A program made the translations under genes and the position numbers. From assembly GCA_026709935.1 (NCBI GenBank), contig JAPOSC010000052.1, forward strand, positions 1-51,447: DNA of 51,447 bases, in the 5' to 3' direction. This document shows, one piece after another, positions 1-9,399 of the stretch. This DNA is from Thiotrichales bacterium. GTDB taxonomy: Bacteria > Pseudomonadota > Gammaproteobacteria > HK1. Each line of letters begins with the position of its first letter. The first letter of the stretch is position 1. The notes beneath the pieces were generated by a model. The model had not been told where the DNA came from. It searched no databases and saw only the letters and a program-made list of their open reading frames with translations.

Positions 1-162
1 GGTCCTCGAACCGGAGCCATTCAGGCTTGAGCGGTTCTTCGATCCTTGCCGAGAACTGGTGAAATTTCCGGGTTAGAGAGTTCGCTTTGCACTGCCAACG
101 CTCGCCGGTGCGACGGCGTCATTGATCGGCGATGATCGGGAGATGAAGGATTGCGAATCCCC

Positions 163-2373
163 ATGAAGACCCACGGCCCCGGCGGTGCTATCGGCCTGCG
201 CCATCCGTCGCGCGGCGCGGCGGACGAGGCGTTGCGGCGGGTGTGCGCGGTGGCGTCGGCCGCGATCCCGGACTCCGGCGATGCGACCTCGGCCGAGGAG
301 TCGGCCCGGGAATCGGCCCAGGCATCAGCTCAGGAATCGGCGCAGCTCGCCGACGCGTCGCAGATGCTCGCGGACCTCAACCTCGACGCGGACTGCATCG
401 CCGCGGGCCTCACCGGCCTCCTCGTGGAACGCGGTGCGGTCGGGCTCGATGACGCGCGGGCACATCTCGGCGAGCGGGCGGCGGCGCTCCTCGAAGGGTT
501 GCTGCGCTTCGACGAGCTGCGTTCGATTCAGGCTGAAGACGCTGCGCCCGCCAGCCGAGACGTACGCGCCGATCGGCTGCGCCGGTTGCTGCTCGCCGTC
601 GTTGACGACGTGCGGATCATCATCATGCAAATCGCGCTCACGCTGCATCGGCTGCGCAACGTGCGCGACCGTACGGCCACGGAGCGCGAGTGTCTCGCCC
701 GCGAGGCGCTGGAGGTCTACGCGCCGCTCGCGAGCCGTCTCGGGATCTGGCAGTACAAGTGGGAGATCGAGGACCTCGCGCTCCGGGAGTCGGACCCGGC
801 GACCTACAAGGCCATCGCCGGGCAGTTGAACGAGCGCCGGGTCGACCGCGAACGCTACGTCGAGGACGTGATGCGGCGCATCGCGGCGGAACTCCGGCAC
901 CAGGCCATCTCCGCGGAGCTGAGCGGTCGGGCCAAGCACATCTACAGCATCTGGCGCAAGATGCAGCGCAAGTCGCTCGGCACCGAGCAGGCCGGCATCG
1001 AGCAGTTGTTCGACCTGCGAGCGGTGCGGGTGCTGGTGGACACCGTCGCCGAATGCTACACGGCGCTCGGGGTCGTGCACGGGCTGTGGGCGCACCTCCC
1101 GCGCGAGTTCGACGACTACATCGCCAATCCCAAGCCGAACGGCTACCAGTCGCTGCACACCGCGGTGGTGGGGCCGGACGGCCGGACCCTGGAGGTGCAG
1201 ATCCGTACCCGCGAGATGCACGACCAGGCCGAGCTGGGGGTCGCGGCGCACTGGCGGTACAAGGAGGGCGCGCAAGCCTCGGAGCCGGCCCTCGACGCCC
1301 GGATCGCATGGCTCCGGCAGCTCCTCGAAGCCCGCGAGGAAGCCCACGAGTCCGAGTCCCTGCTCAGCTCGCTCGACACCGAGCTCGAATCCGGGCGCGT
1401 CTACGCCTTCACTCCGCGCGGCGACATCATCGACCTTCCGGCCGGTTCGACGCCGCTCGACTTCGCCTACCAGATCCACACCCAGGTTGGCCACCGGTGC
1501 CGGGGGGCGAAGGTCGACGGCCGGATCGTGCCGCTCACCTACGTGGTGCGTTCCGGGGATCGCATCGAAGTGCTGACCGCCCGCCAGCCGCGCCCGAGCC
1601 GTGACTGGCTCAACCCGAACCTCGGATACCTCGGCAGTCCCCGTTCGCGGGCCAAGGTGAGGCACTGGTTCAAGCACCAGGACCGCGAGCGCAACGTGGC
1701 CGACGGACAGGAGATCTGGGACCGGGAGCTGAAGCGGCTGGGGGTCGAGCAACCGCCCCGCGATGCGATTGCGGAGCGGTTCAACGCGCCGAAGTTCGAC
1801 GACTTCCTCGCCGCCCTGGGGCGCGGGGATGTGAGCGTGCCGCAGCTTGCGGGGGCGCTCCAGCCCTGGTTGCCGGCACCGACCCGCCCCGCGCCAAGGC
1901 TTTCGAAGCGGCGTCGCAAGAGCACCGGCGATGTGCGCATCAGCGGCGTGGGCGATCTCCTCACGCAGACCGCGCAGTGCTGCAAGCCGCTGCCGAACGA
2001 CCCCATCGTCGGCTACATCACGCGCGGGCGCGGCGTGAGCATCCACCGCGCGGACTGCCGCAACGTGCTCAACCTTGCGGGCGGCGACCAGGCGCGCCTC
2101 ATCGACGTGGCATGGAGCGGCGGGGCCGACGAGAGCTATCCGGTGGAGGTCGCGGTGGAGGCCTACGACCGCAAGGGTCTGCTGCGCGACGTGACCGCGG
2201 TGGTGTCGAACGAGGCGGTGAACATCGTGGCGCTCGACTCCAGCACCGACCGGCGCAGCCACCTGGTGCGCATGCGTCTCACCGTCGAAGTCCGCGACAT
2301 CAAGCAACTCAGCCGCGTGCTCGGCCGGCTCGCCCAGCTCCCGAACGTGTCCGACTGCCGGCGACTGGGGTAG
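163..2373 (+). CDS. relA: (p)ppGpp synthetase RelA
   Basis: Ribosome-associated alarmone synthetase that makes (p)ppGpp from ATP and GTP/GDP during amino-acid starvation. The protein is about 736 aa, close to the 744 aa of E. coli RelA. The N-terminal region (about residues 100-200) aligns with a hydrolase domain, but the metal-binding HD signature is missing (VVDDVRIIIMQIA instead), as in RelA proteins that only synthesise. The synthetase core has KHIYSIWRKMQRK near residue 257 and EFDDYIANPKPNGYQS near 316. A TGS domain follows at about 413-475, then a Cys-rich/zinc-finger segment (TAQCCKPLPND, near 603) and a C-terminal ACT domain. An in-frame TTG lies at 151, but ATG at 163 gives the more usual start. 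It appears monocistronic; the next genes run the other way. Confidence 0.95.
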   Translation: MKTHGPGGAIGLRHPSRGAADEALRRVCAVASAAIPDSGDATSAEESARESAQASAQESAQLADASQMLADLNLDADCIAAGLTGLLVERGAVGLDDARAHLGERAAALLEGLLRFDELRSIQAEDAAPASRDVRADRLRRLLLAVVDDVRIIIMQIALTLHRLRNVRDRTATERECLAREALEVYAPLASRLGIWQYKWEIEDLALRESDPATYKAIAGQLNERRVDRERYVEDVMRRIAAELRHQAISAELSGRAKHIYSIWRKMQRKSLGTEQAGIEQLFDLRAVRVLVDTVAECYTALGVVHGLWAHLPREFDDYIANPKPNGYQSLHTAVVGPDGRTLEVQIRTREMHDQAELGVAAHWRYKEGAQASEPALDARIAWLRQLLEAREEAHESESLLSSLDTELESGRVYAFTPRGDIIDLPAGSTPLDFAYQIHTQVGHRCRGAKVDGRIVPLTYVVRSGDRIEVLTARQPRPSRDWLNPNLGYLGSPRSRAKVRHWFKHQDRERNVADGQEIWDRELKRLGVEQPPRDAIAERFNAPKFDDFLAALGRGDVSVPQLAGALQPWLPAPTRPAPRLSKRRRKSTGDVRISGVGDLLTQTAQCCKPLPNDPIVGYITRGRGVSIHRADCRNVLNLAGGDQARLIDVAWSGGADESYPVEVAVEAYDRKGLLRDVTAVVSNEAVNIVALDSSTDRRSHLVRMRLTVEVRDIKQLSRVLGRLAQLPNVSDCRRLG

Positions 2374-2397
2374 CGGCCGGGACTCGGGGTCAAAGCA

Positions 2398-2559
2398 TCA
2401 ATCAGTGGGCGTCCGAGGTACCGGGAAAGGCTGCGTCGCGGAGTTGATATTCACGTCCGGATGGCAAACAGGGTGGTCACCCGCCGCCTCTCTCTCCATG
2501 AGGGCCGCCCGGTAATCGTCGGCCCGCTCGCCGACATGGAACGTGCAGTCGGGCTCCAT
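2398..2559 (-). CDS. possible small ORF (53 aa) downstream of the first mttB-family gene
   Basis: A short frame begins with MEPDCTFHVGERADDYRAAL and ends close to the relA stop. It starts about 60 nt after the mttB-family stop on the same strand. The first 26 or so codons end mostly in G or C, as in real genes of this genome, and the composition is acidic and ordinary rather than Arg/Pro/Ala-rich. No family is recognised and there is no clear ribosome binding site. It could be a small accompanying gene, a gene remnant or chance. Confidence 0.3.
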   Translation of the reverse strand: MEPDCTFHVGERADDYRAALMEREAAGDHPVCHPDVNINSATQPFPVPRTPTD

Positions 2560-2622
2560 CCCCGTCCCGGGCGGCTCGCCGCGTCCCGATGCGCGTCATG
2601 CTCCGCGACGATCGTCGCAGTG

Positions 2623-4203
2623 TCAGTAGCTCATGTCCGGTTCCGACGCCTTGCGTCGGTCGATGAACTCCCGCAGCGCCTCGTCCACGCCCGCGTCGAT
2701 CGGGGGCGCTTCGTAGCCCGCGAGCATCTCCTTCCAGCGGCGATTGGCCCGCGCGGCGCAGTCGAGCGCGCCTTCGGACTCCCACTGCTCGAAGCTGTTG
2801 TTGTCCGCGAGCGGTGAGCGGTAGAACGCGGTCTCGAAGTTCGCGCGGGTGTGCGCGGCGCCGAGGAAGTGACTGCCGGGGCCGACCTCCCGGATGGCGT
2901 CGAGCCCCTGACCATTCTCGGACAGATCGATGCCGCCGAGGAACACCTGCATCATCTGCGCCTGGTCGGCGTCCATCACGAACTTCTCGTACCCCATCGC
3001 GAGCCCGCCTTCGAGCCAGCCGGCGACGTGGAGCATGAAGTTCACCCCCGCGAGCATGGCGTGCTGGAGGGTGTTCGCGGCCTCGAACGCGGCCTGGGCG
3101 TCGGGGAGCTTCGATGCGCAGAGCCCCCCGCCGCTGCGGAACGGGACCCCGAGGCGCCGCGCGAGCGAGCCGATCACGTTCAGCACGAGCTGCGGCTCCG
3201 GGGTGCCGAAGGTGGGCGCGCCGGATTGCATCGACATCGAGCTGGAGAAGGTCCCGAAGATGACCGGCGCCCCGGGACGGACGAGCTGCGTGAACGCCAT
3301 GCCCGACAACGCCTCCGCGAAGAGCTGGGCGCAGGTGGCGGCGATGGTGACCGGCGACATCGCGCCCGCGATGCAGAACGGCGAGACCACGACCGCCTGG
3401 TTGGCGCGGGCGTAGACCTTGAGCGCCCCCACCATCGTCGCGTCCCACACCAGCGGCGAGTTCGCATTGATCAGGCTGGTCACCACCGGGTGTTCGTCCA
3501 CGAACGCATCGCCGAAGACGATCTTCGCCATGGAGACCGTGTCCTCGGCGCGCTCGGGGGCGGTGACGGAGCCCATGAACGGCTTGTCGGACCAGCGCAG
3601 ATGGCTGTACACCATGTCGAGGTGGCGCTTGTTGACCGGGAGGTCGACCGGCTCGCAGACCGTGCCTCCGGAGTGGTGCAGACCGGGGGAGAGATATGCG
3701 AGCTTCACGAAGTTGCGGAAGTCCTCGATGGTCGCGTAGCGCCGACCCTCGTCGAGGTTGCGGATGAACGGCGGGCCGTAGGCGGGGGCGAACACCATGT
3801 GCGGACCGCCGATGCGCGCACTGCGCTCGGGGTTGCGCGCATGCTGCACGAATTCCGCCGGCGCGGTGTCGGTCACGAGTTTGCGGGCGAGGCCGCGGGG
3901 GATCCGCACCCGCTCCCCGCCGACGTCGGCCCCGGCGTCGCGCCACAGCGCCAGCGCCTCCGGGTCGTCCCGGAACTCGACGCCGACCTCCTCGAGGATC
4001 GTCTCCGCGTTGTGCTCGATGATCTCCAGGCCCTCGGCGGACATCACGTCGTAGACCGGTACCCCGCGCGTGACGTAGGGCACGATGGGCGCCCGGGGCC
4101 CGGTCCGCGCCTCCCGGCGCGCCGCCCGGCCGCCCCCGCGGGTGCGACCCTGTCCCTGTCCCCGTCCTTGTTGTTCGCTGGTCATCGGTCGTTCACTGGT
4201 CAT
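2623..4203 (-). CDS. trimethylamine methyltransferase (MttB) family protein, non-pyrrolysine
   Basis: A 526-aa member of the MttB superfamily (COG5598). Characterised relatives move a methyl group from a quaternary or tertiary amine (glycine betaine, proline betaine, carnitine, trimethylamine) to a corrinoid protein. The frame is open across the whole family length, with no amber codon at the pyrrolysine site, so this is the non-Pyl type, typified by glycine betaine methyltransferase MtgB. The N-terminus carries a Gly/Arg/Gln-rich stretch of about 35 residues before homology begins at VPYVTRGVPVYD. SKLPDAQA, shared with the second copy at 13.7 kb, is a useful family marker. The ATG at 4203 has a GAGG nine bases upstream. 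No MtbC-type corrinoid protein or reactivase lies nearby, so the methyl acceptor and substrate are open; a quaternary amine is inferred from the dehydrogenase and Rieske neighbours. Confidence 0.85.
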   Translation of the reverse strand: MTSERPMTSEQQGRGQGQGRTRGGGRAARREARTGPRAPIVPYVTRGVPVYDVMSAEGLEIIEHNAETILEEVGVEFRDDPEALALWRDAGADVGGERVRIPRGLARKLVTDTAPAEFVQHARNPERSARIGGPHMVFAPAYGPPFIRNLDEGRRYATIEDFRNFVKLAYLSPGLHHSGGTVCEPVDLPVNKRHLDMVYSHLRWSDKPFMGSVTAPERAEDTVSMAKIVFGDAFVDEHPVVTSLINANSPLVWDATMVGALKVYARANQAVVVSPFCIAGAMSPVTIAATCAQLFAEALSGMAFTQLVRPGAPVIFGTFSSSMSMQSGAPTFGTPEPQLVLNVIGSLARRLGVPFRSGGGLCASKLPDAQAAFEAANTLQHAMLAGVNFMLHVAGWLEGGLAMGYEKFVMDADQAQMMQVFLGGIDLSENGQGLDAIREVGPGSHFLGAAHTRANFETAFYRSPLADNNSFEQWESEGALDCAARANRRWKEMLAGYEAPPIDAGVDEALREFIDRRKASEPDMSY

Positions 4204-4395
4204 CGCAGCGCCTCGTGTGGGGACTGGGCATCCTGCTTCGCAAAGTGGGGAGCCGAGCCGGGAGTTGAAGAGCGGGAAGGGAGCCCCGCCGGGCCCGAGA
4301 CCGGAGCTCGTATCGTGGTATCGAGCGCGGCGCGAGTATCGAAGCGTCTCCGGTGTGGATCTGACCGCTACGCGACCCGCGGATGCCTGCGCGCG

Positions 4396-5070
4396 TCATG
4401 CCGCAAGATCGGTGATTCTGTCCCGCATTCGGGCGATGGCCTCGGCGTAGTCGTCGGCGCCGAAGATGGCCGATCCGGCCACGAAGGTGTCCGCGCCGGC
4501 CTCGGCCACGGCGCGGATGTTGTCGGCGTTCACGCCGCCGTCGACCTCCAGCCGGATCGGTCTTTGCGTGGCATCGATGCGTTCGCGCACCGCTCGTACC
4601 TTGTCCAGCACGTAGGGAATGAACGACTGTCCGCCGAAGCCCGGGTTCACCGACATCAGGAGCACCATGTCGAGCTGCTCCAGGACGTGGTCGAGCACCC
4701 CGAGCGGCGTCGCCGGATTCAGCACCAGTCCGCACTTGCAGCCGTGGTCGCGCACGAGCCGGAGCGAGCGGTCGACGTGCTCGGTCGCCTCGGGATGGAA
4801 CGTGATGCAGCTAGCCCCCGCCGCCGCGAAGTCCGGAACGATGCGGTCGACCGGCTTCACCATCAGGTGCACGTCGATGTCCGCGGTGACACCGTGATCG
4901 CGAAGCGCCCTGCACACCAGCGGGCCGAACGTCAGGTTCGGGACGTAGTGGTTGTCCATCACGTCGAAGTGAATGAGGTCGGCGCCGGCGGCGAGCACGG
5001 CGTCCACCTCTTCGCCGAGACGGGCGAAATCCGCGGCCAGGATCGATGGGGCAATCCAGAACTCGTTCAT
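4396..5070 (-). CDS. rpe: ribulose-phosphate 3-epimerase
   Basis: Interconverts ribulose 5-phosphate and xylulose 5-phosphate in the pentose phosphate or Calvin cycle; cytosolic TIM barrel of 224 aa, the usual length. Visible signatures are [16 protein letters not shown] at the N-terminus, [17 protein letters not shown] with a catalytic Asp and metal ligands, [17 protein letters not shown] and LEVDGGVN followed by FVAGSAIFG for phosphate binding. The frame extends upstream, but the family homology starts at the ATG at 5070 (MNEFWIAPS), which is chosen here. It precedes gph-type genes in many gammaproteobacteria; here gph lies 127 nt upstream on the same strand, so the two are probably co-transcribed. 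Confidence 0.95.
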   Translation of the reverse strand: MNEFWIAPSILAADFARLGEEVDAVLAAGADLIHFDVMDNHYVPNLTFGPLVCRALRDHGVTADIDVHLMVKPVDRIVPDFAAAGASCITFHPEATEHVDRSLRLVRDHGCKCGLVLNPATPLGVLDHVLEQLDMVLLMSVNPGFGGQSFIPYVLDKVRAVRERIDATQRPIRLEVDGGVNADNIRAVAEAGADTFVAGSAIFGADDYAEAIARMRDRITDLAA

Positions 5071-5197
5071 CGCCGGCAATTCCCGCCAAGCCGGAACCCG
5101 CGCCGGCAATCCCCCCGAATGGATGCCCCGCAGGCCGAAATCTTGCCGGAATCGCACTGCGCGGTGGTTTCTCGGGCCGCCGGCGGGAATCGTTCGT

Positions 5198-5950
5198 TCA
5201 TTGCACCTCCTCGAGGTCTTCGATCGTGTGGCGCTCCGCCGGTGCCCCGAAGCAGAGCGGCGCGAGCTCCTCGATCGAGTCGATGACGGCGTCGGGAGCG
5301 GTTTCCGAGATGTCGCGCCCGTGGTTGTAGCCGTAGCTCACGCAGGCGACGCGCATTCCGGCCGCGCGGGCCGCCTGTACGTCGTTGATCGAGTCGCCGA
5401 CGAAGACCGAACTTCCGATGTCGGCGCCGAGCTCGGAGCAGGCGTGGAGCAGCGGCATCGGGTGGGGTTTGCGGTGGGCCAGCGAATCTCCCCCGAGCAC
5501 CAGCGCGAAGGCGTCGAGCAGCGCGAGGTGTCCGAGCAGGCCGACGGCCGGCGCATGGGGCTTGTTGGTGACGCAGGCGAGGGTCGCGCCGTGCGCGCGC
5601 AACGCCGCGAGCCCGCCCCGCACCCCCGGGTAGACGCGGCTGCGCGCGTGGCCGTGTCGGGAATAGAGGTCCAGGAAGACTCCACATGCCTCCCGGACGA
5701 GTGCCGGGTCCGCGGCGCCGTCCGTCTCTCCGGTCAGGGCTCGCTCGACGAGCCGCTCCGCGCCGTTGCCGACCCACGTTCGCACCCGCGTCTCGCCGCG
5801 CGGCGGAACGCCGAACCGCGGCATCGTCCGGTCGATGCACCAGGCGATGTCCGGGGCCGAGTCCACGAGGGTGCCATCGAGATCGAAGGCGACGAGACGG
5901 GGCGGCGCGGTGGCGAACCCGCGGGCCGGATCGGTCGATTCGGAGCGCAT
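5198..5950 (-). CDS. gph: phosphoglycolate phosphatase
   Basis: HAD-superfamily phosphatase that dephosphorylates 2-phosphoglycolate to glycolate. The protein is about 250 aa. HAD motif I is [14 protein letters not shown], with the nucleophile and acid Asp pair; motif II Thr is in LACVTNK; motif III Lys is in HRKPHP; and motif IV is [13 protein letters not shown]. Two nearby ATGs are possible: 5950 has GGAAGG directly upstream, whereas 5968 (six residues longer) has no ribosome binding site, so 5950 is preferred. It lies upstream of rpe in the same direction. The large FAD/Fe-S oxidase at 9.6-12.9 kb could consume glycolate or a related 2-hydroxyacid, which would fit, but this is inference. 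Confidence 0.92.
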   Translation of the reverse strand: MRSESTDPARGFATAPPRLVAFDLDGTLVDSAPDIAWCIDRTMPRFGVPPRGETRVRTWVGNGAERLVERALTGETDGAADPALVREACGVFLDLYSRHGHARSRVYPGVRGGLAALRAHGATLACVTNKPHAPAVGLLGHLALLDAFALVLGGDSLAHRKPHPMPLLHACSELGADIGSSVFVGDSINDVQAARAAGMRVACVSYGYNHGRDISETAPDAVIDSIEELAPLCFGAPAERHTIEDLEEVQ

Positions 5951-6116
5951 GGGCCTTCCGTTGTTCATGAATGGATGCCGCAGGTCCGGGTGACGTATCG
6001 TCCATGGCGCGGGCCGCGCCGGACCGGCCAGGACCCCGATTGCGCAATGGTCGCACGAGCATGCGGAGATACGCGAGAATCGGCGCGGAATCGCCCATCC
6101 GTCGGAGAAATCGCAC

Positions 6117-8552
6117 ATGAAATCGCACGCTCGCGTCGTGGTCGTCGGTGGTGGGGTGGTCGGGGTGAGCACGCTCTACCACCTCGCGAAGAAGGGGTGG
6201 TCCGACGTGGTGCTGGTGGAGCGCCGGGAGCTGACCTCCGGCTCCACCTGGCACGCGGCGGGACTGCTGCCCCTGTTCAACATGAGCTATTCGGTGGGCC
6301 AGATCCACAAGTACTCGGTGGAGCTGTACCGCACGCTGGAGGAGGAGACCGGCCAGCCCGTGGGCCTGAAGCTCGTCGGCAACATCCGGCTCGCCATGAA
6401 CCGCGACCGGATGGACGAGTACCACCAGTACGCGGGGGTGGCCCGCACCATCGGGGTGGATGTGGACTTCCTGACGCCCGGGCAGGTGAAGGAGATCTGG
6501 CCGCTGTGCAACATCGACGGCCTGGTCGGGGCGATCCGGCATCCCGGGGACGGCTACGTGCAGCCGGCGGATCTGACCCAGGCGCTTGCGATCGGCGCGC
6601 GCAACCGCGGGGCGGAAATCCACCGCAACACCACCGTCACCGCGATCTCGCGTACCTCCGGGGGCGAATGGTGCGTGCACACCGACCGGGGCGACATCAC
6701 CTGCGAGCACGTGGTGAGCGCCACCGGCAACTTCGCCCGGCGCACCGGCGCGATGGTGGGGCTCGACGTGCCGGTGATCCCCGTGCAGCACCAGTACATC
6801 GTGACCGAGCCGCATCCGGAGATTCAGGCCCGCCACGCCGCCGGGCAGCCGGAGATGGGGGTGCTGCGCGAGTCCGATGGCTCCTGGTACCTGCGCGAGG
6901 AGCGAGGCGGACTGATCCTCGGCCCCTACGAGATCGGCGCCCCCGCCTGTTACGTGGATGGTCCCGCCGGGGACTGCGAGTACGAGCTGTTCCAGGAGGA
7001 TCTGGAGCGGTTGGAGCCGCACATCGAGGCCGCCATCCACCGGGTGCCCGCGTTCGGCGAGGTGGGGGTGAAGCAGGTCTTCAACGGCGCCATCTGCTAC
7101 ACCCCGGACGGGAGTCCCATCATTGGTCCGGCCTGGGGGATCGACAACTTCTGGCTCAACGAAGGGCACAGCTTCGGGATCACCGCCGCCGGCGGCGCCG
7201 GTTTCCAGCTCGCGGAGTGGATCGTGGAAGGCGAGCCGACCATCGACATGATGGGGGTCGATCCGCGGCGGTTCGGCGACTATGCCACGAAGTCCTACCT
7301 CGTGAAGAAGAACGAGGAAGCCTACGCCAACGTCTTCACCATCCACTATCCGGATGAGGAGCGCGCGGCCGCGCGGCCGCTGCGCACTGTGCCCTGTTAC
7401 GACCGACTGAAGGCGCTCGGCGCGGTGTTCGGCCAGAAGTTCGGCTGGGAGCGGGCGAACTGGTTCGCGCCGCCGGAGGTGGAGCCGGTGGACGACTGGT
7501 CGTTCCGGCGCTCGCGCTGGTTCGAACATGTGGGACGCGAGTGCCGCAATGTCGCGGAGAACGTCGGCCTGCTCGACATGAGCGCGTTCGCCAAGTGCCG
7601 GCTGGTGGGGCCGGGGGCGGAGGCGTTCCTCGATCGGCTGGTCGCGAACCGCATCCCGGCCCGCAGTGGCCCGGTGCGGCTCGTGCATGCGCTGAACACC
7701 CGGGGCGGGGTGCTCTCGGAGTTCACGGTGTGGCGCGAGGGCGCGGAGAGCTTCTATCTGGTGTCGGCCGGTGCATTCCAGCGCCTGGATCACGACTGGA
7801 TTCGCCGGCACATGCCGCGCGACGGCTCGGTGCGGTTCGAGAACCTCACCAACCAGCTCGGAGTCCTGGTGGTCGCGGGTCCGAAGGCCCGGGCGCTGCT
7901 GTCACGGGTGACTGGCGCGGACCTCTCCAACGCCGCGTTCCCGTGGCTGACCGGGCGCTGGATCGATGTGGGCCTCGCGCCGTGTCTCGCGCTCAGGGTG
8001 AACTATGTGGGCGAGCTGGGGTGGGAGCTGCACCACCCCATCGAGTACCAGAACCACATCTTCGACGCGCTGATGGAGGCCGGGGCGGATCTCGGTCTCG
8101 CGCCGTTCGGCATCCGCGCCATGGACGCCATGCGGTTCGAGAAGTCCTACCGCATGGTGGGCACCGAGCTTTCCATCGAGTACGCGGCGCTGGAGTCGGA
8201 CCTCGGCCGCTTCGTGCCCCTGAACAAGAGCGACTTCATCGGCCGCGACGCCCTGCACCGGTGGATGGAGCGCGGCTTCTCCAACCGGCTCGTCACCCTG
8301 GAGGTGCACGACACAACCGACGCGGACGCGCTCGGCAACAACCCCCTGTTCATGGACGGTGCGCTGGTCGGCCGGGCCACGGGGGGGAGCTACGGGTTCC
8401 GGGTGGAGAAGTCGCTGGCGCTCGCGATGGTGAAGCCGGAGCTGGCCGAGATCGGCACCGCCCTGGAGATGGACATCCTGGGCACGATGCACCGGGCGAC
8501 GGTCATTCCGGAGTCGCCGTACGACCCGGAGAACGAGAGGCTGCGAGGGTGA
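6117..8552 (+). CDS. FAD-dependent dimethylglycine/sarcosine dehydrogenase family protein (first copy)
   Basis: An 811-aa flavoprotein with two halves. The N-terminal DAO-type oxidoreductase has a dinucleotide-binding GGGVVG at residues 11-16 and STWHAAGL with His46 at the position that carries covalent FAD in mitochondrial dimethylglycine dehydrogenase. From about residue 430 to the end come a GcvT-like aminomethyltransferase domain and its C-terminal barrel, which bind tetrahydrofolate and capture the one-carbon unit. Expected reaction: oxidative N-demethylation of dimethylglycine, sarcosine or a similar amine, yielding 5,10-methylene-THF or formaldehyde. The ATG at 6117 follows GGAGA at nine bases. 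It is divergent from gph with a 166-nt gap. A paralogue of nearly equal length sits at 17.2-19.6 kb. The precise amine cannot be told from sequence. Confidence 0.88.
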   Translation: MKSHARVVVVGGGVVGVSTLYHLAKKGWSDVVLVERRELTSGSTWHAAGLLPLFNMSYSVGQIHKYSVELYRTLEEETGQPVGLKLVGNIRLAMNRDRMDEYHQYAGVARTIGVDVDFLTPGQVKEIWPLCNIDGLVGAIRHPGDGYVQPADLTQALAIGARNRGAEIHRNTTVTAISRTSGGEWCVHTDRGDITCEHVVSATGNFARRTGAMVGLDVPVIPVQHQYIVTEPHPEIQARHAAGQPEMGVLRESDGSWYLREERGGLILGPYEIGAPACYVDGPAGDCEYELFQEDLERLEPHIEAAIHRVPAFGEVGVKQVFNGAICYTPDGSPIIGPAWGIDNFWLNEGHSFGITAAGGAGFQLAEWIVEGEPTIDMMGVDPRRFGDYATKSYLVKKNEEAYANVFTIHYPDEERAAARPLRTVPCYDRLKALGAVFGQKFGWERANWFAPPEVEPVDDWSFRRSRWFEHVGRECRNVAENVGLLDMSAFAKCRLVGPGAEAFLDRLVANRIPARSGPVRLVHALNTRGGVLSEFTVWREGAESFYLVSAGAFQRLDHDWIRRHMPRDGSVRFENLTNQLGVLVVAGPKARALLSRVTGADLSNAAFPWLTGRWIDVGLAPCLALRVNYVGELGWELHHPIEYQNHIFDALMEAGADLGLAPFGIRAMDAMRFEKSYRMVGTELSIEYAALESDLGRFVPLNKSDFIGRDALHRWMERGFSNRLVTLEVHDTTDADALGNNPLFMDGALVGRATGGSYGFRVEKSLALAMVKPELAEIGTALEMDILGTMHRATVIPESPYDPENERLRG

Positions 8553-8590
8553 ATCCGCGCGATTCCGGTTCCCGCCGGGGGGCGTCGGTG

Positions 8591-9022
8591 TTACGCATTT
8601 CTCCACTTGTCGAGCGAGGGACGATTACGGCGACGATGGCGGGAGACGCGGGGTGACGATCGAATCATCGCCAGCGCGCGCTCGACGGCCTGCGGCTCGT
8701 GTTCGATGACGCGCAGGTAACACAAAGTCGACGCCTCCGGCGTGCGCCGGCCCTGCTCCCAATCGCGTACTGCGGCGGCGGAAAATCCGTACCGTGTGGC
8801 GAACCTCGATTGCGAGAGACCGGTTCCGGCGCGCGTCCGTCGCACCAAATGAGCGGTCCGGGCGCGCGACACCATGGTCTCGGTTACGGGAAGGTTGTCG
8901 GGGTCCGACTTTGCCGCGGCCTCGGTCGTCTCGTCCGGAAGACTGTCCAGAAACGCGAAATCCGCCTCCGAGAGTGTGGCTGGATCGTCGGGATCCGGCG
9001 TATGAGCGATTGTTTTATCCAT
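8591..9022 (-). CDS. HTH (Xre-family) antitoxin paired with BrnT
   Basis: A 143-aa protein with an acidic N-terminal half and a C-terminal helix-turn-helix (GLSQSRFATRYGFSAAAVRDWE, roughly residues 70-95, written here only in part: GLSQSRFATRYGF). It lacks the ribbon-helix-helix look of classical BrnA. The start at 9022 (MDKTIAH) has AAGGA eight bases upstream and overlaps the 3' end of brnT by eight bases, the usual toxin-first coupling. Expected role: neutralise the toxin and repress the shared promoter. A further in-frame start exists at 9055 but has no ribosome binding site. Confidence 0.8.
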   Translation of the reverse strand: MDKTIAHTPDPDDPATLSEADFAFLDSLPDETTEAAAKSDPDNLPVTETMVSRARTAHLVRRTRAGTGLSQSRFATRYGFSAAAVRDWEQGRRTPEASTLCYLRVIEHEPQAVERALAMIRSSPRVSRHRRRNRPSLDKWRNA

Positions 9023-9293
9023 GATACATCCTTCTTTCCCGGCGCGTTGACGCACGTGCAGAGACGATCCGGACGGTCTCCTTGCGCCGAGTGTAGGCTA
9101 CGGAAAGCACACGGCCCTCGACCAAGGCGATGCGCAGCCAGCGCTCTTCGCCGTAGTCCATCCGATCATCAGCGAGATCGAGGCCATGGTTGTCGTCAAA
9201 GGCCCGAGCGGCGAACTGGAAGGTTACGTGGTGCTTTCGGTAGTTCGCGTCCGCTTTGGCCTCATCCCATTCGAAGACCAGCGCCTCTTTCAT
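9015..9293 (-). CDS. brnT: BrnT family toxin (type II toxin-antitoxin, RelE-like RNase fold)
   Basis: About 92 aa. The family signature is clear: FEWDEAKADANYRKHHVTF at the N-terminus, an Asp-rich middle, GEERWLRIALVEGRVLSVAYTRR and a closing IVSARASTRRERRMY, which carries the conserved Arg/His/Tyr residues. BrnT proteins are mRNA-cleaving toxins related to RelE that reduce translation. The ATG at 9293 starts directly before the family homology; a GTG at 9338 would add 15 residues with no homology. It overlaps the HTH antitoxin gene. A VapB fossil lies just upstream, so this short region has gathered toxin-antitoxin genes more than once. Confidence 0.85.
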   Translation of the reverse strand: MKEALVFEWDEAKADANYRKHHVTFQFAARAFDDNHGLDLADDRMDYGEERWLRIALVEGRVLSVAYTRRKETVRIVSARASTRRERRMYHG

Positions 9294-9399
9294 GCCGAGA
9301 TGGTACGGCAATGCCGTATGTGCGTCGAGCGAAGACACTCCCGCTGCCTTGCCGAATCGGAAAGAGGCAAAATAGGGCTCCCACTAGGGAGAATCCAAA

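Noticed and set aside
2..76. 24-codon open frame entering from the left edge and ending at TAG 74-76
   Set aside because: Too short to separate from chance in GC-rich DNA, and no family could be recognised.
163..2373. Bifunctional SpoT/Rel hydrolase-synthetase
   Set aside because: The HD metal-binding motif is missing in the N-terminal region, so a synthetase-only RelA is the better call.
2851..5286. 811-codon plus-strand frame opposite the first mttB-family gene and rpe
   Set aside because: Antisense shadow with no recognisable domain, rich in His/Arg/Glu.
5067..7811. 914-codon minus-strand frame across gph and the first flavoprotein
   Set aside because: It crosses two well-supported genes, one in a different frame on the same strand and one antisense; the composition is that of a shadow frame.
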